NCBI GenBank assembly: GCA_030668025.1
Contig: DAOUUT010000031.1
Location: forward strand, 1-19,621
Reading direction: 5' to 3'
Length of the DNA: 19,621 nt
Origin: Promethearchaeota archaeon
GTDB taxonomy: Archaea > Asgardarchaeota > Lokiarchaeia > Sigynarchaeales > SOKP01
Made by a program: the position numbers and the translations under genes. Shown one piece after another: positions 16,018 to 19,621 of the stretch. Under the pieces are notes generated by a model. It was not told the DNA's origin, made no database searches, and saw only the letters and a program-made list of their open reading frames with translations. Position 1 is the stretch's first letter. Every line of letters begins with the position of its first letter.

Positions 16018-18570
16018 TTAAATATTTTTAGTAAGGTAAAATATTTTTTCTGGTTTAAATTTTCTCACTATTAAATATCCTAATTTGCTAAACATGCTCG
16101 TTTCTGATTTTTTTTGAATAATAGCAGTATTATATTGGAATGACAATACTTCCAATGAATTGTATGGAATTTTAATATCTTCACCGAAAATATTTTTCAT
16201 AGAAATATGATTACTTTTTTTACTCTTTTCTTTATTTGATTTTTTTTTTGAATCTTTAATATTTATTTTAACGTCTTGGATATAACCAATTTCAAGGTTA
16301 TTCACTGGTTTTTTAAGATAAACGAAAGTTCTAAGTTGTTTTTCTATCAACCAATTAATTACATTTAATTCAGATTTTCGGAACATTTCATTTCTTCTAA
16401 TTTGTATATAGATATTTTTTGGTTTAACGATCAAATCCTTTAATTTGTATTGAATTGTTTTGTTGTCATCACTTTGAGGTATCTCACTAAAGGTTAATTC
16501 AGACTCTTTGAAATTATCCGAGATGTTTACATTTAAGCATTTAACTATTATAATATCTCCTTTTATTATAAAAAAAATATCATTGTTGCTAAATTCTTTA
16601 ATTAAGCCTGTTGAATTGGGCAATTTTTTTTTTTTCAGGTTTTTAAAAATCTTGCGACCTTCTGTATCTAAAAAAACATATTTGCCATCCTTTCTATCCT
16701 CGTTCAATTCAATATCTACTAGGTTTAAAGTTCCCTCCTTTCTTAAAAAATATTGATCTTCTATATCAACCCGAGATTTTGTATACAATGAAGAATTTAA
16801 AAGAATTTCGTTACCATTTTTGATATCATTGACGATATATTCGTCAGTGTCGCAAATATCGTCTTTAAATTTAACATTCTTTAATTTACCTATAACGATT
16901 TCATCTGTAACTTTATTCTTAAACACGTAATCCCTTTCGAGTTCCAACGTGTATAATTCTATCCTATTTAGATCTCTCATAAAAGCGGAAATATCGCCAA
17001 TATGAAAGTATTCTTTAAACTTCTCGTTGGCGATGACTATAAATTTTTTTCTCGCGTCTTCAAATATTTTTGCGTAGTATTTTTGTTTTGATTTTCTTAA
17101 ACAAATAAATGGTAAAAGCGCTTCTTTTGTTGGTTTTAACTTATCGTCTAATATAGCTGCAATTCTATGGTAAGTGGGAGGATGGGAGTTTAATATGTTG
17201 CTAACGAGCGAGAGTCTTTTTGGTTTAATTATTGATCTATTGATGTAATCAGCCGTGTCCAAATAGTTTAAAATTTCATTATTTTTTGTTATTTTTTCAT
17301 CGCACAAAAGCATCGTATTTAAGCCAAATTCTCGGCCTGTCGCGTAAAAACTTTCTAAGTTATAGAGCGCTTTTACGAGTTCTTTTGCGTAGCCGATTTT
17401 TTTAGTTTTTAGATCCGCTTTTCCTTCCAAGATTCTGACAAACATAAACAATATGAGATATACTAATAAGTTTAAGACAATAAACGAAATAAATGGGAGT
17501 TTAGGGTTCCCAAATGTATAATCGTAATATGTAGCAGGCACACCAAATAACATCCTAAAGATTAAATCTCCTGTTGTTATAAAAGTTAATATTAGAGTAT
17601 GTTTTCCCTTAGTATGGGCTAACTCGTGAGCGATAATTCCTTTAACCTCATCTTCTGGCACTTGTTCGTAATCCTCCGCAATAAGGGCGATTCTCTTATC
17701 AAAAATTGAACCATATGCCATTGCGTTTAGGATAGGATATTTTCCAAAACCAACTTTTACCCTTCCTTTTATCCCAATGTTTGATTTTACTTCATTGATT
17801 AAACCCAATAACCTTTTATCCTCAAATGGTTTTATACCAAGCATAAAATCTAAAATTGGTCCAGAAAGGAAGTAAATGACCCAATTTATTGCTATTAATA
17901 TCACATAAACATTCATGAAGAGTTCCCAAATCGAAAATGGGCTAAAAAGGAAAGCCTTCTGTGAAAGGAAATTAAGAGGCGTATATTGATTTATAAAAAC
18001 AATAGCTAACCACGCAATAACATACAGAAATAAAGTTAAATACTCGGGCGACATAAACCTCCAAATGATAATATACTTTCTACCAAATAATATAAAACCT
18101 AATCCAAGAATGATCCAAAAAGAAAACGCAAAAGCCGTGTTAATAACAATTGGGTCTCCTATTACATTTGAAATTATCCCCGATATGAAAATAATGTTAT
18201 AAGTTGCCAAAGAAATTATTAAAATCTTATTTAAAACGGGGTAATCTTTCAATTCAAATATTCCAAACCATAAATAGATCGAAAAAGCACCCATTATCGA
18301 AGTCAAAACATCTTTCGAAACGAAGAAAATTAGAAAAAAGAAAAATAGAAGTGCAACAAAATCGCTCATTTCGCTTCTTTTACCATTTTTACAAAATCTA
18401 TAAAACTCTTCTATTGTAAGGAAAAACAATAAGAAAACTACCCAAAAACTCCAATCGCTGAAGGTATCGTACAAGTTTGGTTGAAATAATATGAATTGAA
18501 ATAAAAAAAATAATCCAATTGAAATTAAGATGTAAAGGATAAATAACGAGTATCTTATTATTTTTTTCAA
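16018..18570 (-). CDS. Membrane M48-family zinc metalloprotease with large unknown C-terminal region
   Basis: An 850-residue protein starting at TTG 18570; an in-frame stop at 18595-18597 and the lack of any ATG before residue 68 leave this as the only good start. The N-terminal 240 residues hold about seven or eight hydrophobic helices. The peptidase domain follows: HELAH at 315-319 (zinc ligands H315 and H319, catalytic E316) and the third ligand E382 in RILEGKAD, the M48 pattern of HtpX and Ste24. Two helices lie between and after these. HtpX-type enzymes cut misfolded membrane proteins; Ste24 cuts prenylated peptides. The last 430 residues (after about 420) are soluble, strand-rich and unrecognised, with a lysine/serine-rich linker near 775-790; HtpX is only about 280-320 residues in total. 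First gene of a pair with the UbiA-like gene. Confidence 0.8.
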   Translation of the reverse strand: MKKIIRYSLFILYILISIGLFFLFQFILFQPNLYDTFSDWSFWVVFLLFFLTIEEFYRFCKNGKRSEMSDFVALLFFFFLIFFVSKDVLTSIMGAFSIYLWFGIFELKDYPVLNKILIISLATYNIIFISGIISNVIGDPIVINTAFAFSFWIILGLGFILFGRKYIIIWRFMSPEYLTLFLYVIAWLAIVFINQYTPLNFLSQKAFLFSPFSIWELFMNVYVILIAINWVIYFLSGPILDFMLGIKPFEDKRLLGLINEVKSNIGIKGRVKVGFGKYPILNAMAYGSIFDKRIALIAEDYEQVPEDEVKGIIAHELAHTKGKHTLILTFITTGDLIFRMLFGVPATYYDYTFGNPKLPFISFIVLNLLVYLILFMFVRILEGKADLKTKKIGYAKELVKALYNLESFYATGREFGLNTMLLCDEKITKNNEILNYLDTADYINRSIIKPKRLSLVSNILNSHPPTYHRIAAILDDKLKPTKEALLPFICLRKSKQKYYAKIFEDARKKFIVIANEKFKEYFHIGDISAFMRDLNRIELYTLELERDYVFKNKVTDEIVIGKLKNVKFKDDICDTDEYIVNDIKNGNEILLNSSLYTKSRVDIEDQYFLRKEGTLNLVDIELNEDRKDGKYVFLDTEGRKIFKNLKKKKLPNSTGLIKEFSNNDIFFIIKGDIIIVKCLNVNISDNFKESELTFSEIPQSDDNKTIQYKLKDLIVKPKNIYIQIRRNEMFRKSELNVINWLIEKQLRTFVYLKKPVNNLEIGYIQDVKINIKDSKKKSNKEKSKKSNHISMKNIFGEDIKIPYNSLEVLSFQYNTAIIQKKSETSMFSKLGYLIVRKFKPEKIFYLTKNI

Positions 18571-18758
18571 TAGAAAACCCTTTATGGCTTGATTTTATTG
18601 TTATTTTTATTTAAATACGAATTCCTTATTATTATTTCCTACAACTATTAAAAAATTACATTTATTGATTTTGAGGATCAAAAATAGTATATATAAACTT
18701 TAATAACTTTGGTAATTTTGATATTAGAATACAAAAGACAAAATTATTGTGTTTAATT
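18571..18758. promoter_or_regulatory. Divergent promoter region, M48 protease / DUF885-like
   Basis: A 188-bp A/T-rich region between divergent genes. On the plus strand TATATATAAA at 18688-18697 is the clearest TATA box of the window; transcription would start near 18720, giving a leader of about 35-40 bases before the ATG at 18759, without an obvious Shine-Dalgarno motif. For the minus-strand protease, AT-rich stretches around 18600-18620 are possible boxes but none stands out. Confidence 0.45.
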
Positions 18759-19621
18759 ATGAAATTATCCGAGTATGGAGAAAGATTTCTACATTTAGCA
18801 CTTCACATAGGCAAACATAATAAGGGATACGTTGATTTTTATATTGGTTCTGAAAAGTTAAGAAAAATAGTTGACAACGAGGCTATAGCATCGCCAAAAA
18901 AACTATTGTTAGACTCTAAAACATTGTTAAAACAGTTGGGGGCACAAGGTTATGATAAAGAGCGTGAGCAATACTTAGAAAAAATGCTTATAGCAATGAG
19001 GACATCAGTCGAGATTTTAAGCCCAATCGAAATTTCTTTTAAGGAACAATTTTTAAGGCTATATGATGTGGCCTTACAACCAGTTAAAGAATCTGAATTA
19101 GATAACTTGAAAGAAGAGTTTAACGCAGCGTATGGTGGACCTGGAAGTTTAAAGAACCGAATGAATGATTTAAGAGTACAACGAGCTGTTCCTGAGGGTA
19201 AAGTATTTGAACTATATAAAAAAGCTCTCAACATCACGAGAGAGCGAACTAAAGAATTGTTTGTCGATCTCTTACCTGAAAGTGAGCATATTAATATAGA
19301 GCTAATAAAAAATAACAACAATAATAAAATTAAATGGACTTATTATAATTGGTACCTGGGTAATTTTCGCTCCCGAATAAAAGTTAACCCGAAATATAAC
19401 ATGTATTGGACCTTATTTTTGTCTGCTGCCACTCACGAAGGGTACCCTGGCCATCATACAGAATTTGTTGTCAAAGAACAAAGACTATATCGCGAGCTAA
19501 GTCAATTTGAACACTCAATCCTGCTAATAAACTCACCAAAGTTAATAATTAGCGAAGGTATAGCAGAAATCGCTGTTAATATGCTCTTCTCTTATCGAGA
19601 TCAAGCAGAAATTAGCTTACG
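18759..19621 (+). CDS. DUF885-like metallopeptidase (3' end beyond window)
   Basis: A partial gene from ATG 18759 to the right edge, 287 codons visible. The N-terminal 200 residues are mostly charged helices. Residues 226-235 read HEGYPGHHTE, the hallmark HExxPGHH motif of DUF885 proteins, a family related to zinc metallopeptidases. About 40 residues later SEGIAEIAVNML corresponds to the family's SEGWALYAE helix that supplies a further glutamate ligand. Both metal-site segments are therefore present. No signal peptide or membrane helix is seen, so a cytoplasmic peptidase or carboxypeptidase is likely; the substrate is unknown. DUF885 proteins are commonly about 450-600 residues, so roughly half is missing beyond the edge. 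Divergent from the M48 gene, it has its own TATA box. Confidence 0.65.
   Translation, partial: MKLSEYGERFLHLALHIGKHNKGYVDFYIGSEKLRKIVDNEAIASPKKLLLDSKTLLKQLGAQGYDKEREQYLEKMLIAMRTSVEILSPIEISFKEQFLRLYDVALQPVKESELDNLKEEFNAAYGGPGSLKNRMNDLRVQRAVPEGKVFELYKKALNITRERTKELFVDLLPESEHINIELIKNNNNNKIKWTYYNWYLGNFRSRIKVNPKYNMYWTLFLSAATHEGYPGHHTEFVVKEQRLYRELSQFEHSILLINSPKLIISEGIAEIAVNMLFSYRDQAEISL

Noticed and set aside
16508..16756. 82-codon plus-strand ORF opposite the M48 gene
   Set aside because: Antisense to the C-terminal region of the protease; no motif, no ribosome site.
18950..19321. 123-codon minus-strand ORF at the right edge
   Set aside because: Antisense to the DUF885-like gene, whose plus-strand frame has a recognisable metal-binding motif; Ser/Leu-rich product typical of shadows.

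Overview
The window looks like chromosomal DNA of an uncultured, very AT-rich archaeon. The evidence is a RadB-type recombinase, an archaeal NusA-like KH protein, a peptide-transporter binding protein anchored by an N-terminal hydrophobic segment with no lipobox cysteine, TATA-like boxes close to start codons, and a mix of apparently leaderless genes with GGTGAT/GAGG-type ribosome sites. The gene mix (DUF362, UbiA prenyltransferase, M48 peptidase with extra membrane segments, several TTG starts) suggests an Asgard/Lokiarchaeia-like lineage. That placement is inference; there is no rRNA gene or other phylogenetic marker here.

Layout. 1-1595: a RadB-like ATPase (minus, cut by the left edge) lies divergent to a RuvC-like RNase H-fold protein, with only 42 bp between them, a possible recombination/repair pair. 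1707-3954: two tandem paralogous membrane acyltransferases of the HGSNAT/DUF1624 family. 3977-5408: a divergent NusA-like KH protein (minus) is back-to-back with a TlyA-type rRNA 2'-O-methyltransferase (plus). 5405-6574: a DUF362 protein (minus) whose stop codon overlaps that of tlyA.

6721-14495: a seven-gene minus-strand oligopeptide/dipeptide ABC importer operon. In transcription order it holds the solute-binding protein, an unrecognised 302-residue soluble protein, an unrecognised four-helix membrane protein, permeases B and C, and ATPases D and F. The two unknown genes sit where a standard Opp/Dpp operon has none. ATPase D carries a long charged coiled-coil insertion, and a T9 tract after the binding-protein gene may reduce readthrough into the rest.

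14496-15060: a 565-bp gap with the importer promoter region and one weak small-ORF candidate. 15061-18570: a two-gene minus unit, a large M48 metalloprotease followed by a UbiA-family enzyme resembling polyprenyl-phosphate phosphoribosyltransferase. 18759-end: a plus-strand DUF885-like metallopeptidase cut by the right edge, with a clear TATA box.

No tRNA, rRNA, CRISPR array, transposase or phage gene was seen. The most unusual parts are the RadB-like/RuvC-like pair, the NusA-like paralogue with a broken first KH loop, and the modified peptide importer.
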